64,000 bases of DNA from Pseudoxanthomonas composti. GTDB taxonomy: Bacteria > Pseudomonadota > Gammaproteobacteria > Xanthomonadales > Xanthomonadaceae. Positions within the stretch are counted from its first letter, which is position 1; every line of letters starts with the position of its first letter. Both the position numbers and the translations under genes were made by a program. Shown piece by piece: positions 1-10,275 of this stretch. Under the pieces are notes generated by a model. That model saw nothing but the letters and a program-made list of their open reading frames with translations, was not told the origin of the DNA and ran no database searches. Location: NCBI RefSeq assembly GCF_004122095.1, contig NZ_SAWZ01000008.1:1-64000 (forward strand), read 5' to 3'.

Positions 1-1097
1 GGGCTGATGATCAGGCGCATGATGCGCCCGCCCACGGTGATCTGCGCGCGGTGGGTGGTGCGCAGCTCGGCCAGCATCCTGGCCTGGTGCTCGGGTCGCT
101 TGTGGAAGATGTCGATGCTCTTGCCCAGCAGGTCCTGCGCGCTGAACTGCGGCAGGTCGCGGCGCAGCTCGGCCTCGACCCTGCTCAGCATCTGCTGCAG
201 CGGGCGATTGACGAAGACGATGTTGCGCTCGGCATCGGCGATCATCACGTTGGTGGTGACATCGTCCAGCGCCGTGCGCACGCGCAGGTTGTCGTTGGCG
301 ATGCCGCGCTCGCGCTCCAGGCGCTGGCGCAGCTCCAGCTGCATCCGCGCCAGGGCGGCCATCAGGCTGCGCCCGTGCCTGGCCGCCACCGGGATGGGCT
401 GGTCCAGACGGCCCTCGGCGATGTGCCGGGCCGCGTCCATCGCCACCTGCGGTTCGCCACCGAGCAGCTGTGCGATCGAGCGCAGGATCCAGGCGGCGGC
501 GCCGGCCAGGCACAGGACCGCCAACAGCACCGCGCCGGCCTGCTGCCAGGTGGCACGTCGGCTCTGCGCCTGGGCTGCGGTGCGACTCTGCGCGCTCAAG
601 GCCAGAATGCGGTCGCTGATGGCCCCCATCTCGGTTTCCAGCCGACCGAACTGTGCGGTGAAGTCGGCATAGGCCGCGCTGCTGTCGGACTGGGTCGCCG
701 CCAGCGCCACCACTGCGTCGGCAGCGGCGATGTAGCGCTGCAGCTCGGGCGCCACCGCATCGAGCCGCGTACGCAGATCCTGGTCCAGCGGCAGCTTGCG
801 ATTTTCGTCCAGCGCGGCGCGGAACTGGCCCGCGTGTTCGGCCAGCGAGGCCTGCGCGGCCTCGACGCCGTCGGTGTCCTGGCGCGCGGCCGCCAGCAGC
901 GCGGTGGTCACGTCGCCGCGCAGGGCGTCGTGCATCATGTCGGCCTGCATGTGGTTGCGCAGCGCGTCGGAGGAGACGACCTGCCTGGAGACCGCATCGA
1001 GCAGCGCCTGCTGCGCGCCGTAGCCGACCCCGCCCAGCGCGAGCAGGGCGAGCACCGCGACCAGCAGCAGGATGGCAAGCATATGCATGAGCTTCAT
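1..1097 (-). CDS. Methyl-accepting chemotaxis protein, C-terminal part outside window
   Basis: Membrane chemoreceptor, 3' end cut by the window start. The visible 365 residues begin MKLMHMLAILLLV with a first membrane helix (about 6-28), a periplasmic helical region, a second membrane helix (about 185-208), a HAMP-like stretch and a PAS-like domain ([20 protein letters not shown] and onward) like that of the receptor at 4659-7037. The signalling hairpin would lie beyond base 1. The start at 1097 follows a GGAG about 9 nt upstream. It lies 14 nt downstream of the gene at 1112-1873 and is probably co-transcribed with it. Family assignment rests on the resemblance to the complete receptors next door. 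Confidence 0.88.
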   Translation of the reverse strand, partial: MKLMHMLAILLLVAVLALLALGGVGYGAQQALLDAVSRQVVSSDALRNHMQADMMHDALRGDVTTALLAAARQDTDGVEAAQASLAEHAGQFRAALDENRKLPLDQDLRTRLDAVAPELQRYIAAADAVVALAATQSDSSAAYADFTAQFGRLETEMGAISDRILALSAQSRTAAQAQSRRATWQQAGAVLLAVLCLAGAAAWILRSIAQLLGGEPQVAMDAARHIAEGRLDQPIPVAARHGRSLMAALARMQLELRQRLERERGIANDNLRVRTALDDVTTNVMIADAERNIVFVNRPLQQMLSRVEAELRRDLPQFSAQDLLGKSIDIFHKRPEHQARMLAELRTTHRAQITVGGRIMRLIIS

Positions 1098-1111
1098 TAG
1101 CGATGCTCCTC

Positions 1112-1873
1112 TCAGAAACGGATGGACAGACCGGCGCCCAGCGCGTGGTCCGGCGAACGGTCGTTGAGGCCGCGGCTGTACACCACGTCCAGCTGCACGT
1201 CCTGGCTGAGCAGCCAGGCCGCGCCGATGTCGAGCAGGGCGACGGTGCCGCCATCGTCGGCATGGGCGATCTGCGGCAGTGCCAGTTCCACGAATGAGCG
1301 GCTGCGATCGCTCCAGGCCTTGCCGACCACCACGCCGAAGATGCCGGCGCTGTAGCGGCGACCGTCATCGCCCTGGTCGTAGATCACGCCCGGCATCATC
1401 CCGAGGGACACACTGTCGCTGAGCTCCCACTCGGCCACCAGGCGCAGTGACGGACGCGCGCCGTCGCCACGCACCTCGCGCGCGCCGCTGGGCAGGTCCA
1501 CGTGCAGCAGCCAGGCCAGCGACGCACCACCGAGCTCGCTGGCCACGTGGTACTTCAGGCCAAGGGACATGTCCGACACGCCGGAAATGCCGCCGCCGCG
1601 CGGGGCGTCGATGCTCTGCCAGCCGTCGGTCTCCAGGCGCAGTTCCCAGGCCTGGCCGAGGCCATAGCGGAACAAGGTCGGCGTGGTATAGGCGTCGGCA
1701 TCGCCATCGCGCTCCCAGGCCACGCTGGTTTCCACCTGCAGGCGGCGCTCGCCAACGGTGAGGCTGGACTCGACGAAGTCCGGACGATCGGTGGCGATGG
1801 GCTCGTCCTGCGCATGGGCCAGGTCGGCGAAGGCAAGCAGCATCAGGCAACTGGCGAGGACGTCGGTCTTCAT
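1112..1873 (-). CDS. Exported beta-rich protein, MetA-type transporter family (probable)
   Basis: 253 residues. The N-terminus (MKTDVLASCLMLLAFADLAHAQ) is a clear Sec signal peptide with an AHA-Q cleavage site. The mature part starts with TDRPDFVESSLTVGERRLQVE, is rich in alternating strands, and ends in a C-terminal aromatic (GLSIRF), as outer-membrane beta-barrels do. TDRPDF openings are typical of the 'phenol degradation MetA / transporter' barrel-like family, whose real substrate is generally unknown. The start at 1873 is the only one giving a signal peptide; the longer upstream reading frame lacks one. A sigma-28-like site lies 77 nt upstream and a chemoreceptor gene follows directly, so a motility-linked surface role is possible but inferred. 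Confidence 0.7.
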   Translation of the reverse strand: MKTDVLASCLMLLAFADLAHAQDEPIATDRPDFVESSLTVGERRLQVETSVAWERDGDADAYTTPTLFRYGLGQAWELRLETDGWQSIDAPRGGGISGVSDMSLGLKYHVASELGGASLAWLLHVDLPSGAREVRGDGARPSLRLVAEWELSDSVSLGMMPGVIYDQGDDGRRYSAGIFGVVVGKAWSDRSRSFVELALPQIAHADDGGTVALLDIGAAWLLSQDVQLDVVYSRGLNDRSPDHALGAGLSIRF

Positions 1874-1949
1874 GGCAGCTTCCGGTGAGGATTCATTGGA
1901 CGCGGGCCGCGGGGTAGCTTGGAGCCGCGGCACGGCCCTTCCAGTAGCC

Positions 1950-1977
1950 GTATCGGCTGGTTGGGGGTGGTTCTTGA
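1950..1977 (-). promoter_or_regulatory. Candidate sigma-28 (FliA) promoter
   Basis: On the minus strand: -35 TCAAGAAC, 12-nt spacer, -10 GCCGATAC, against the FliA consensus TAAAGTTT-N11-GCCGATAA. It points to the exported-protein/chemoreceptor pair beginning at 1873. The same TCAAG/N12/GCCGAT form recurs upstream of 7499. The spacer is one base longer than the enterobacterial consensus. Confidence 0.5.
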
Positions 1978-2104
1978 CTGAGGTGCGGGCGGCCAGCAGG
2001 GCGGGCATCCAGCCCCGCGCACGGCTGCCGGGGCGTGCCTGGGAAAGGCGTCGATCACGGCGCAGCGGGGCACGCCCAGGCCTGTGGCGCTCAAGTGGCA
2101 GATG

Positions 2105-2135
2105 CGCCAACGCCCGCACGGGGCGGGCGTTGGCG
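2105..2135 (-). terminator. Hairpin downstream of chemoreceptor gene
   Basis: Perfect 13-bp inverted repeat (CGCCAACGCCCGC with its complement, 5-nt loop), 25 nt past the stop of the receptor gene at 2161. There is no T-tract, so it may act as an mRNA 3' stabiliser rather than a classical terminator. The same stem sequence recurs at 10645-10675 and, degraded, at 7657-7691, always behind a receptor gene. Confidence 0.6.
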
Positions 2136-2160
2136 ATGGCGCGCGCAGGCAGGCCGAGGC

Positions 2161-4431
2161 TCAGAACTCGGTCCACTCCGCTTCGTTTGCGCTGGCGCCA
2201 ACGCTGTCCGCTGCGGCACGCCGGGGGGCTGCAGGCCTGCGCGCAGGCGCGGGCGCGGCCGTACGCGCTGGTGGGGCGGCTACGGGCTTGGCGGCGGTCG
2301 GCTGCCGCACGGGCGCGCCCGCCACGGCCTTGTCGAGCTTGAACGCAGCGATGGCGCTGGCCAGATGGCTGGCCTGCTCCTCCATCGCCCGCGCTGCGGC
2401 CGAGGCTTCTTCCACCAGGGCGGCGTTCTGCTGGGTGGTCTCGTCCATCTGCACCACGGTCTGGTTGACCTGCTCGATGCCTGCGGCCTGTTCCTGCGAG
2501 GCCGCGGAGATCTCGCCCATGATGTCGGTGACCCGCTGCACCGAGCTCACCAGCTCTTCCATGGTCTTGCCGGCCTGGCCGGCCAAGGCCGAGCCGTCGG
2601 ATACCTTGGACACCGAGTCCTCGATCAGCCCCTTGATCTCCTTGGCGGCGTTGGCGCTGCGCTGGGCCAGCGAACGCACTTCCGAAGCCACCACTGCAAA
2701 GCCGCGGCCCTGTTCGCCGGCGCGCGCGGCTTCCACGGCGGCATTGAGCGCCAGGATGTTGGTCTGGAAGGCGATGCCGTCGATGACGCTGATGATGTCG
2801 GCGATCTTGCGCGAGGACGCTTCGATCTGGCTCATCGTGGCGACCACCTGGCCGACCACGCTGCCGCCGCTGGCGGCGACCTGGGCCGCGCCCACGGCCA
2901 ACTGGTTGGCCTGGCGGGCGTTGTCGGCGTTCTGCTTGACCGTGGAGGTCAGCTCCTCCATCGAAGCGGCGGTCTCTTCCAGGCTGGCGGCCTGCTGCTC
3001 GGTGCGACGCGACAGGTCGTCATTGCCCGAGACGATCTCCGAAGAGGCGACATTGATCGCGCCGGAAGCGTGCTGGATGCGGCCGACGATGTCGGTCAGC
3101 TGGGCCACGGTGGCATTGGCGTCATCGCGCATGGCGGCGAACACGCCGTGGAAGTCGCCTTGCATGCGATGTGTCAGATCGCCGTCGGCGATGGCGCGCA
3201 GCAGCGCCGAGACCGCCTCCAGGCTGTGGTCGGCGGTGGCCATCAGGCGGTTGAGGTCGGACACCATCACGCGGAAGTCGTGCTGGAAGGCGGCCTCGTC
3301 GCCACGCGCGGTGAAGTCGCCGTCGGCGGCCGAGGCGGCCAGGCGCTTGATCTCGGTGTTGATCGCCAGCAGGTTGCGCTTGACCGTATCCATGGTCTCG
3401 GTCAGCACGGCCTTCTCGCCCGGCAGGCGGTCCATGTCCTCGGACAAGTCGCCCACCGCGTAGCGGGCCATGACCTGGACCAGGCGCAGCTTCACCGCGA
3501 TGTGGCTGGCGACCAGCCCATTGGTGCCCTGGACCATGGTGCCGAACTCGCCCGGGAAGGCGTCGGCGGGAATGCGATAGCTGATGGCGCCGGCTTCGTG
3601 CTGGTGCGCCATCTCGTTCTGCGCCTCGATCACGGTACGCACGCGCCCCTGCATCTGGTCGATGCCCGCCAGCAGGCGGCCGATCTCGTCCTTGCCGTCG
3701 GTGTTGAGCCGGGTCGACAGGTCGCCGACCGAGACCCGGTTGACCGCGCCCAGTGCGCCGTTGAGCCTGCGCGAGATGGAGTTGGCGGTGTAGCTGCCGG
3801 CGCCGATCAGCACCGCCAGCATCACCAGGCCGCTGATGACCATGACGATGGTGAACTCGCGGGTGGCGGCGGCGATGTGATCCAGGTACTCGCCGGTTCC
3901 CACGACCCAGCCCCACTCGCTGTTGAGCCCGGCGTAGGACAGCTTGCGCACCGGATCGGTCTGGCCCGGCTTGGGCCAGGGATACTCGACGAAGCCGCCG
4001 CCGGCCTTGGCCGCGGCCGTCAGCTCCCGGAACAGGTACTGGCCATCGGTCGTCTTGATGTCCGCCAGGGGCTGGCCGTTGAGCTTGGGCGTGTACGGGT
4101 TCATGACCATGCGCGGCTCGGTGTCGTTGACCCACACATAGCCCGAACCGTTCGGGCCGTGCAGGGCCGCCAGCGCCACCAGCGCGCGCGACTTGGCCTC
4201 CTCCACGCTCAGCTCGCCCTTGGCGGCCCGGCTCTGGTACTGATCCACCAACGACAAGGCGATCTGGGCCCGCTGCTGCAGCGTGGCCTTCTCCGCCTTG
4301 AGCTGCTCCTGGTAGTTCTCGCGCGCGGCGAATGCGCACAACAAGACGATGCCCAGCGCCATCAGGGCGATCAGCGCCGCGAACTTGCGACGCATGGAGA
4401 GATTCTGCAAACGAACGGCCAGTTGACTCAT
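2161..4431 (-). CDS. Methyl-accepting chemotaxis protein with single Cache sensor
   Basis: 756 residues. TM1 at about 16-34; periplasmic single-Cache (sCache_2-like) domain about 36-188 ([17 protein letters not shown], then [12 protein letters not shown]); TM2 about 193-213; several successive HAMP-like units ([32 protein letters not shown]) up to about 470; then the cytoplasmic signalling hairpin with the conserved [13 protein letters not shown] and [11 protein letters not shown] tip. The last residues, AEWTEF, carry an xWxxF tail resembling the CheR/CheB-docking pentapeptide. The start at 4431 (MSQLAVRL) puts basic residues before TM1; the much longer in-frame extension upstream runs antisense-like through the next receptor and is not coding. 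The ligand cannot be told. Confidence 0.95.
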   Translation of the reverse strand: MSQLAVRLQNLSMRRKFAALIALMALGIVLLCAFAARENYQEQLKAEKATLQQRAQIALSLVDQYQSRAAKGELSVEEAKSRALVALAALHGPNGSGYVWVNDTEPRMVMNPYTPKLNGQPLADIKTTDGQYLFRELTAAAKAGGGFVEYPWPKPGQTDPVRKLSYAGLNSEWGWVVGTGEYLDHIAAATREFTIVMVISGLVMLAVLIGAGSYTANSISRRLNGALGAVNRVSVGDLSTRLNTDGKDEIGRLLAGIDQMQGRVRTVIEAQNEMAHQHEAGAISYRIPADAFPGEFGTMVQGTNGLVASHIAVKLRLVQVMARYAVGDLSEDMDRLPGEKAVLTETMDTVKRNLLAINTEIKRLAASAADGDFTARGDEAAFQHDFRVMVSDLNRLMATADHSLEAVSALLRAIADGDLTHRMQGDFHGVFAAMRDDANATVAQLTDIVGRIQHASGAINVASSEIVSGNDDLSRRTEQQAASLEETAASMEELTSTVKQNADNARQANQLAVGAAQVAASGGSVVGQVVATMSQIEASSRKIADIISVIDGIAFQTNILALNAAVEAARAGEQGRGFAVVASEVRSLAQRSANAAKEIKGLIEDSVSKVSDGSALAGQAGKTMEELVSSVQRVTDIMGEISAASQEQAAGIEQVNQTVVQMDETTQQNAALVEEASAAARAMEEQASHLASAIAAFKLDKAVAGAPVRQPTAAKPVAAPPARTAAPAPARRPAAPRRAAADSVGASANEAEWTEF

Positions 4432-4539
4432 CTTGCCCTTCCTCAAAAAGACGTGCCGTGTTGGATGCGTCCTGCGCCTGCGCAGTGGGCTCCGCCCGTG
4501 CGTGGTCTCCCGGGAACGTCCTGGGCGCCTGTCCAGGCA

Positions 4540-4566
4540 ATAACGGCGCGCACGTTCCAGAGTTGA
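4540..4566 (-). promoter_or_regulatory. Candidate sigma-28 (FliA) promoter
   Basis: Minus strand: TCAACTCT, exactly 11 nt, then GCCGTTAT, about 109 nt upstream of the Cache receptor start at 4431. The -10 word is identical to that of the STAS-operon promoter at 15880-15906. The -35 matches TAAAGTTT at 5 of 8 positions. Confidence 0.5.
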
Positions 4567-4602
4567 GCGATAGCTCGCATTACTTATGTGACAGCCCGGC
4601 AA

Positions 4603-4632
4603 ACGAAAAAGCCCGGCACGGGGCCGGGCTTC
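4603..4632 (-). terminator. Rho-independent terminator
   Basis: On the minus strand AAGCCCGGC, a 5-nt loop and GCCGGGCTT are followed by a run of T (TTTTTCG). It sits 27 nt past the stop of the receptor gene at 4659-7037 and is the most classical terminator in the window. Confidence 0.85.
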
Positions 4633-4658
4633 CTGGTCATCCAGAGTGGGTGGGGCCG

Positions 4659-7037
4659 TCAGAACTCGGCCCACTCCGCCTCGTTCGGCGTGGTGACCGC
4701 TGCCGCCTGGCGCGCGCGCGGCGCGGCCGGGCGGGCACCGGGCTTGCTGGCCACGCGTGCCTTGGGCGTGGCCGCCGGCTTGACCGGAGCGGGCGCCGAG
4801 GCTGCCGCGGCGGCTTCCACCTTGAACACGGCGATGACCTGGGACAGCTGGCCGGCCTGTTCCTGCATGGCGCGCGCCGCGGCCGAGGCTTCTTCCACCA
4901 GGGCGGCGTTCTGCTGGGTGGTCTCGTCCATCTGCACCACGGTCTGGTTGACCTGGTCGATGCCCGAAGCCTGCTCCTGCGAGGCCGCCGAGATCTCGCC
5001 CATGATGTCGGTCACCCGCTGCACCGAGCCGACGATCTCCTCCATCGTCCGACCGGCCTGGTTGGCCAGGGCCGAGCCGGTGTTGACCTTGGACACCGAG
5101 TCCTCGATCAGCCCCTTGATCTCCTTGGCGGCGTTGGCCGAGCGCTGGGCCAGCGAGCGCACTTCCGAGGCCACCACCGCAAAGCCGCGGCCCTGCTCGC
5201 CAGCGCGCGCGGCTTCCACCGCGGCGTTGAGCGCCAGGATGTTGGTCTGGAAGGCGATGCCGTCGATGACGCTGATGATGTCGGCGATCTTCCTGGAGGC
5301 CTGTTCGATCGCGCCCATCGTGGTGACGACCTGCTCGACCACCACGCCGCCCTGGGAGGCCACGCCGGCCGCGCCGATGGCCAGCTGGTTGGCCTGGCGG
5401 GCGTGCTCGGCGTTCTGCTTGACCGTGGAGGTCAGCTCTTCCATCGAGGCGGCGGTCTCTTCCAGGTTGGCCGCCTGCTGCTCGGTACGGCGCGAGAGGT
5501 CGTCGTTGCCCGCGGCGATCTCGGCCGAGGCCGTGTTGATTGCGCCGGAAGCCTGCTGTATGCGCGAGACGATGTCGGTCAGCTGGGCCACCGTGGCGTT
5601 GGCATCGTCGCGCATGGCGGCGAACACGCCGTGGAAGTCTCCTTCCATGCGCTGGGTCAGGTCGCCGTCGGACAGGGCGGTCAGCACCTTGGACACTTCG
5701 CCCACGCTGGCGGCGTTGGCCTGCAGCAGGTCGTTGAGCTGCTCGGCCAGCTGCAGGTAGAAGCCCTGCTTGCCCTCGGTGCTCACGCGCTGGGACAGGT
5801 CGCCATGGGCGGCGCCGCGGACGATCTTGGCCACTTCCTCTTCCACCGCCGCCTCGACGGTGCGGTCGCGCCACTCGTACACGGTGCCCACGATCTGGCT
5901 GCCGTCGGCGTTGCGGATGGCCGAGACGTTCTGGGCGAAGACCGCGCCGCCGTAGTTCATCTCGCGAACGGCGGTGCCATCGCGCTCGATCTGGGCGGTG
6001 AAGGCGGTATCGAGCTTGCCGTCGTGCTCCAGCACGCCCGCGGACTGGCCCACCAGCGGTGCCTGCGCATCGATGTGCGGGATGCTGGCCACGATCTGCT
6101 CGGCGTAGGCGTCCAGCATGGAGCGCAGGGCGGGATTGGTGTAGACGATGGTGTGCTCGGCATCGGTGATGAACATGCCGGTGGTCGAGGCTTCTAGCGC
6201 CGTGCGCACGCGCAGGTTCTCGTTGGCGATGGCCGCATCGCGCTCGATGCGCTCCTTCAGGTCGCCCTGCATGCGCTTGAGCGCACGCATCAAATCGCCG
6301 ACCTCGTCCTGGCCCTTGACCTCGATCTGGCCGTTGAGGTCGCCGCCGGCCACGTCGTTGGCGACCTTGACCGCGCCGCGCATGTTGGACACCAGGCGAC
6401 GGGCGAACACGAAGGCCAGGATCAGGCCGCCGGTGATACCCAGGACCAGCGTGGCCAAGGTCAGGGTAAAGGAGGCGTTGTAGGCGGTGGCCGCTTCGTC
6501 CTTGGCCGCCTGGGCGACCTTGTCGTCCTCCGCAATCAGTGCCGCCAGCGAATCGGAGGCCTTGTAGTGCAGGTCGCGGGTCTCGCCCACGAACGTGTCG
6601 ATGGCGTCGTCCGGCAGTTCCAGCTCGACCATCTCCTCCACGCTCTTGTAGGAGGCCAGGGCCTTGGCCCAGTCGGCGGAGAAGGCCTTGAACAGCTTGT
6701 GCTGCTGTTCGGTCTCCAGCACCTTGTCGTGGTTGGCGATGTTCTCGGCGATCGCCGCTTCCAGCTTGGCCACGCGCTGCTTGGCGTTCTGCTTGACCGT
6801 GTCGCTGGCGCGGATGAGCTGCTGATAGCTGGAGTTGCGCATCTCGCCCATCATGGCGCGCAGCTCGCCGGCCTGGCGCACGCTGGCCATGCTGTTGCCG
6901 GCCAGCTGGTCGGCCGAGGCACGCAGCTTGTGCAGTCCGGAGAACGCCACGATGCCCTGGACGAGCATCAGGGCGAGGACGATGCCGAAGGTCAGCATAA
7001 GCTTCGGCATCAGTTTCTGGTTATGAATCCATTGCAT
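4659..7037 (-). CDS. Methyl-accepting chemotaxis protein with PAS domain
   Basis: 792 residues. TM1 at about 11-31, a four-helix-bundle-like periplasmic region (about 32-185), TM2 (about 187-209), HAMP ([16 protein letters not shown]), then a PAS-like domain ([30 protein letters not shown]), a second HAMP-like unit and the signalling hairpin. It ends AEWAEF, an xWxxF tail. The start at 7037 (MQWIHNQ) has GGAG 9-10 nt upstream; the ORF extending to 7067 has no better ribosome site. The gene at 7122-7499 lies 84 nt upstream and probably shares its promoter. An internal PAS suggests redox or small-ligand sensing, but no cofactor residue is identifiable. Confidence 0.95.
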   Translation of the reverse strand: MQWIHNQKLMPKLMLTFGIVLALMLVQGIVAFSGLHKLRASADQLAGNSMASVRQAGELRAMMGEMRNSSYQQLIRASDTVKQNAKQRVAKLEAAIAENIANHDKVLETEQQHKLFKAFSADWAKALASYKSVEEMVELELPDDAIDTFVGETRDLHYKASDSLAALIAEDDKVAQAAKDEAATAYNASFTLTLATLVLGITGGLILAFVFARRLVSNMRGAVKVANDVAGGDLNGQIEVKGQDEVGDLMRALKRMQGDLKERIERDAAIANENLRVRTALEASTTGMFITDAEHTIVYTNPALRSMLDAYAEQIVASIPHIDAQAPLVGQSAGVLEHDGKLDTAFTAQIERDGTAVREMNYGGAVFAQNVSAIRNADGSQIVGTVYEWRDRTVEAAVEEEVAKIVRGAAHGDLSQRVSTEGKQGFYLQLAEQLNDLLQANAASVGEVSKVLTALSDGDLTQRMEGDFHGVFAAMRDDANATVAQLTDIVSRIQQASGAINTASAEIAAGNDDLSRRTEQQAANLEETAASMEELTSTVKQNAEHARQANQLAIGAAGVASQGGVVVEQVVTTMGAIEQASRKIADIISVIDGIAFQTNILALNAAVEAARAGEQGRGFAVVASEVRSLAQRSANAAKEIKGLIEDSVSKVNTGSALANQAGRTMEEIVGSVQRVTDIMGEISAASQEQASGIDQVNQTVVQMDETTQQNAALVEEASAAARAMQEQAGQLSQVIAVFKVEAAAAASAPAPVKPAATPKARVASKPGARPAAPRARQAAAVTTPNEAEWAEF

Positions 7038-7121
7038 GCGTGATGACTCCGTCCTTGGCACAGGCAATGTGCGCCGCGGAACAGTGGATCGCGGCGCACG
7101 GCCGCACGAGGGCGGCGTGGA

Positions 7122-7499
7122 TTACTTGATGGTGGCCAGCTTGAGGTTGCTCGGCGAGCTCAGCACGATTTCGGCGCGGGCGTTGTCGCGGGCGATCTTG
7201 CCGATCACGCACACGGCCTTGCCTTCCAGGCTCTCCGGGGCGACCGGGAACTTGCCGCGGTCGGCGCCGTCGATGCGGGCCGAGAAGGTGTGGCGCGGGA
7301 ACTTGCCGCCCATGTACAGGAAGGTCGGCTGGCCTTCGCTGCCTTCGGCGTAGCGGGCCTTCTCCACGGTGCCGCAGACCATGCCGTCCTTACCGACGAA
7401 GCGGGTGGCGTTCTCGGCCGGGATCATGTCCTCGGCCAGCAGCGGGGCGGTGGTCAGGGTGAGCAGGGCGGCCGCGACGGTGGTGAGCAGGGTCTTCAT
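7122..7499 (-). CDS. Small exported protein, OB-fold-like
   Basis: 125 residues. The first 22 (MKTLLTTVAAALLTLTTAPLLA) form a signal peptide. The mature part contains GMVCGTVEKARY, GQPTFLYMGGKFPRHTF, GKAVCVIGKIA and AEIVLSSPSNL, the strand pattern seen in small periplasmic OB-fold proteins that resemble nucleic-acid-binding or nuclease-associated modules. Two cysteines, in VCG and AVCVIG, could pair. It sits upstream of a receptor gene behind a sigma-28-like promoter, so a binding-protein role for the neighbouring receptor is conceivable. That is inference; no function is established by the sequence. Confidence 0.72.
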   Translation of the reverse strand: MKTLLTTVAAALLTLTTAPLLAEDMIPAENATRFVGKDGMVCGTVEKARYAEGSEGQPTFLYMGGKFPRHTFSARIDGADRGKFPVAPESLEGKAVCVIGKIARDNARAEIVLSSPSNLKLATIK

Positions 7500-7568
7500 G
7501 GTTTGGATTCCTTGGCAGAGAGGACTGGAACGCACACCACAGAGCGCAGTGCGGGTCAGACCCAATCG

Positions 7569-7596
7569 GAATCGGCTGCAAGGCTCCTGAACTTGA
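7569..7596 (-). promoter_or_regulatory. Candidate sigma-28 (FliA) promoter
   Basis: Minus strand: TCAAGTTC, 12 nt, GCCGATTC, 70 nt upstream of the OB-fold-like gene at 7499 and its downstream receptor. The -35 word matches TAAAGTTT at 6 of 8 positions and the -10 matches GCCGATAA at 6 of 8. Confidence 0.5.
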
Positions 7597-7656
7597 GTTC
7601 ATTTATGCGAAGCGAGTCGCGCTTTGGCGAATTCATTAGGGCAGGGACGGAAAGGA

Positions 7657-7691
7657 CCCGCCACCGCGCGCACGAGACGGGCGTTGGCGGG
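7657..7691 (-). terminator. Imperfect hairpin downstream of chemoreceptor gene
   Basis: Inverted repeat CCCGCCA...TGGCGGG with further interrupted pairing, about 21 nt past the stop of the receptor at 7713. It is a degenerate version of the stems at 2105-2135 and 10645-10675. No T-tract. Confidence 0.45.
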
Positions 7692-7712
7692 TGCTCCCGG
7701 GAGCGGCAAGGC

Positions 7713-9962
7713 TCAGAACTCGCCCCACTCGGCCTCGCCCGCCCCGGCCGTGGCCACCGCCGCGCTGCGCGGCGAGGTTGCCTTGTGGGCCGGCGCCTTG
7801 CGCGTGGCGGTGGCCGTGGCGACAGGCTTGCCGGTGCGCGGCTGCTGCGTCGGCACGACCGCCGAGGATTGCTCCAGCTTGAAGGCGGCAATGGCCTGGC
7901 CCAGGTGCTCGGCCTGCTCCTCCATCGCCCGCGCCGCGGCCGAGGCTTCTTCCACCAGGGCGGCGTTCTGCTGGGTGGTCTCGTCCATCTGCACCACGGT
8001 CTGGTTGACCTGCTCGATGCCTGCGGCCTGTTCCTGCGAGGCCGCGGAGATCTCGCCCATGATGTCGGTGACCCGCTGCACCGAGCTCACCAGCTCTTCC
8101 ATGGTCTTGCCGGCCTGGCCGGCCAAGGCCGAGCCGTCGGATACCTTGGACACCGAGTCCTCGATCAGGCCCTTGATTTCCTTGGCGGCGTTGGCCGAGC
8201 GCTGGGCCAGGGTGCGCACCTCGCTGGCGACCACCGCAAAGCCACGGCCTTGTTCGCCGGCGCGTGCGGCCTCCACCGCGGCATTGAGCGCCAGGATGTT
8301 GGTCTGGAAGGCGATGCCGTCGATGACGCTGATGATGTCGGCGATCTTGCGCGAGGAAGCCTCGATCTCGCCCATGGTCTCCACGACCTGGCCGACGACC
8401 GCGCCGCCACTGGCGGCCACTTGAGCCGCGCCGACAGCCAGCTGGTTGGCCTGGCGCGCGTGTTCGGCATTCTGCCTGACCGTGGAGGTCAGCTCTTCCA
8501 TCGAGGCGGCGGTCTCCTCCAGGTTGGCGGCCTGCTGCTCGGTGCGACGCGACAGGTCGTCGTTGCCCGAGACGATCTCTGAAGCCGCCAGGTTGATCGC
8601 GCCGGAGGCGTGCTGGATGCGCCCGACGATGTCGGTCAGCTGCGCCACGGTGGCATTGGCATCGTCGCGCATGGCGGCGAACACGCCGTGGAAGTCGCCT
8701 TCCATGCGCTGGGTCAGGTCGCCCGCGGCAATCGCACGCAGCAGCGAGGAGACGGCGCCCAGGCTGCTATCGGCGGTGGCCATCAGGCGGTTGAGGTCCG
8801 AGACCATCACCCGGAAGTCGTGCTGGAAGGCGGCCTCGTCGCCGCGTGCGGTGAAGTCGCCGTCGGCGGCCGAGGCGGCCAGGCGCTTGATCTCGGTGTT
8901 GATCGCCAGCAGGCTGGCCTTGGCCGCGTCCATCGATTCATGCAGGGTGGCGCGGCTGCCGGGCAGGCGGCGCGCATCACGACGCAGGTCGCCGCTGGCG
9001 TACTCCTGCAGCACGCCGATGGCATCGCCGATGGCGTCCAGATGCTCGAACATCATCGTGTTCACGCCCTGCGCCAGCTCGCCGTAGACGCCGGGAAAGT
9101 CCTCGGGCATGCGGTGGCTCATGTCCTTGTCCGCGTGCAGTTCGATCATCCGCGACGTTTCGCTGGAGAAGCGCCGCAGTTGGCGCTGCATCAGGCCCAT
9201 GGCCACCAGCAGGCGACCCGGCTCGTCGCGCGCATCGGTGGACACGTCGCTATCCAGGCGGCCATCGGCGATGGCCTCGGCAGCGCGGGTGGCGCGGTCC
9301 AGCGGCCCGGTCAGGCTGCGGGTGATGGTCCAGGCCAGCAGGGCGCTGACCACCAGCACGGCGATTCCGCCCCCGACCAGCATGCGGCTGCCGTTGGCCA
9401 TGGCCTGATTGGCCGTGGCATAAGCCTCCTGCATTTGCGCCTCGGAAATCTCGGCGTTCTCGCGAATCTTGGCCTGCCAGCGGGCGGTGGCCGGCCGTGC
9501 CTTCTCGTTCAACAGGATCTGGGCGTCGTCATTGCGGTTGTCGGCCGCCAGCGCGATCACTTCGTTGTTGAGCTTGGCGGCGCTCACGCGCAGGGAATCG
9601 ATGTCTGCGCGAAGCTTGCGGATCCGCTCGTCCGTGACAGGGAACTCCTCAAGCTGGTCCCGCATCTTGTCGTAGTGCTCGCGGCGCCGCTTGATCTCGG
9701 CGAGGGCCTCGCGGTTGAGCTCGTCGCTGGCGACCATGGCCAGGGTGCCGACGGCGACCAGGATGTTGGTGTTGTCGTCCAGCATGCTGTTGGCGATGCG
9801 CAGCTTCTCAGCGCTGACCTGGACGATGCGGTCCAGCTCGCCGCGTGCCTGCGAGATGGAAATCAGGCCGGCGGCGATCAGCAGACCGGCAAGCACGATC
9901 AAAAGGCCAAACGCCCCGCCGAGACGGCGGCCGACGTTGTAGCGTTGCAAGAATGAAGTCAT
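7713..9962 (-). CDS. Methyl-accepting chemotaxis protein, helical-bundle sensor
   Basis: 749 residues. TM1 about 13-34, a periplasmic helical-bundle domain (about 35-188, Tar/4HB-like with [14 protein letters not shown]), TM2 about 190-211, chained HAMP-like units ([35 protein letters not shown]) and the signalling hairpin. The tail AEWGEF carries xWxxF. The start at 9962 (MTSFLQRY) has AAAGGGG 6-10 nt upstream; the extension to 10052 lacks one. Its signalling region is nearly identical in DNA to that of the gene at 2161-4431 (see findings). It is separated from neighbours by its own promoter region, so probably monocistronic. Confidence 0.95.
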   Translation of the reverse strand: MTSFLQRYNVGRRLGGAFGLLIVLAGLLIAAGLISISQARGELDRIVQVSAEKLRIANSMLDDNTNILVAVGTLAMVASDELNREALAEIKRRREHYDKMRDQLEEFPVTDERIRKLRADIDSLRVSAAKLNNEVIALAADNRNDDAQILLNEKARPATARWQAKIRENAEISEAQMQEAYATANQAMANGSRMLVGGGIAVLVVSALLAWTITRSLTGPLDRATRAAEAIADGRLDSDVSTDARDEPGRLLVAMGLMQRQLRRFSSETSRMIELHADKDMSHRMPEDFPGVYGELAQGVNTMMFEHLDAIGDAIGVLQEYASGDLRRDARRLPGSRATLHESMDAAKASLLAINTEIKRLAASAADGDFTARGDEAAFQHDFRVMVSDLNRLMATADSSLGAVSSLLRAIAAGDLTQRMEGDFHGVFAAMRDDANATVAQLTDIVGRIQHASGAINLAASEIVSGNDDLSRRTEQQAANLEETAASMEELTSTVRQNAEHARQANQLAVGAAQVAASGGAVVGQVVETMGEIEASSRKIADIISVIDGIAFQTNILALNAAVEAARAGEQGRGFAVVASEVRTLAQRSANAAKEIKGLIEDSVSKVSDGSALAGQAGKTMEELVSSVQRVTDIMGEISAASQEQAAGIEQVNQTVVQMDETTQQNAALVEEASAAARAMEEQAEHLGQAIAAFKLEQSSAVVPTQQPRTGKPVATATATRKAPAHKATSPRSAAVATAGAGEAEWGEF

Positions 9963-10248
9963 TTGAAATCCCCTTTGTCGAATGGAGGAGCCCCTCACGT
10001 GCTCCGGCATGTGGGAGAAACGACCCCTGACGTCCACCGCGTGGGATGCCACGCAGTGCGCAGCGAACCCGCCATGCAGGAAGGCGTGTTCGAGCTGACT
10101 CGACAGCAGATTGTTTCCCCTTTACGGCAACAGCCACTTCCGACGTTCGACGGGTGACCGTCGAAGCCCCCTTCCCAAACCACCGGCCACCACCTCCCCA
10201 GGTGTATCGGCCGCGCAAGACGCTGAATACGCGGTCTGTGCATTTGTA

Positions 10249-10275
10249 ATAACGACAACGCTTTTAGATTCTTTA
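10249..10275 (-). promoter_or_regulatory. Candidate sigma-28 (FliA) promoter
   Basis: Minus strand: TAAAGAAT, 11 nt, GTCGTTAT. The -35 has the full TAAAG core and the spacing equals the FliA consensus. It points at the receptor gene 9962-7713, about 290 nt downstream, implying a long leader unless another start site exists. Confidence 0.5.

Noticed and set aside
51-1100. Long plus-strand ORF (349 residues)
   Set aside because: His/Gln/Gly-rich antisense shadow of the receptor gene at 1-1097; no domain, no ribosome site. The same holds for the long plus-strand frames at 2035-4566, 4332-6197 and 10485-12968 over other receptors.
4432-5874. In-frame N-terminal extension of the receptor ending at 2161
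   Set aside because: It is the wrong frame of the receptor at 4659-7037 and contains that gene's promoter and terminator. The start at 4431 gives a normal TM1.
9963-10248. c-di-GMP or other riboswitch in the long receptor leader
   Set aside because: None of the conserved riboswitch cores could be found by eye; only a small GGAGC/GCTCC stem.
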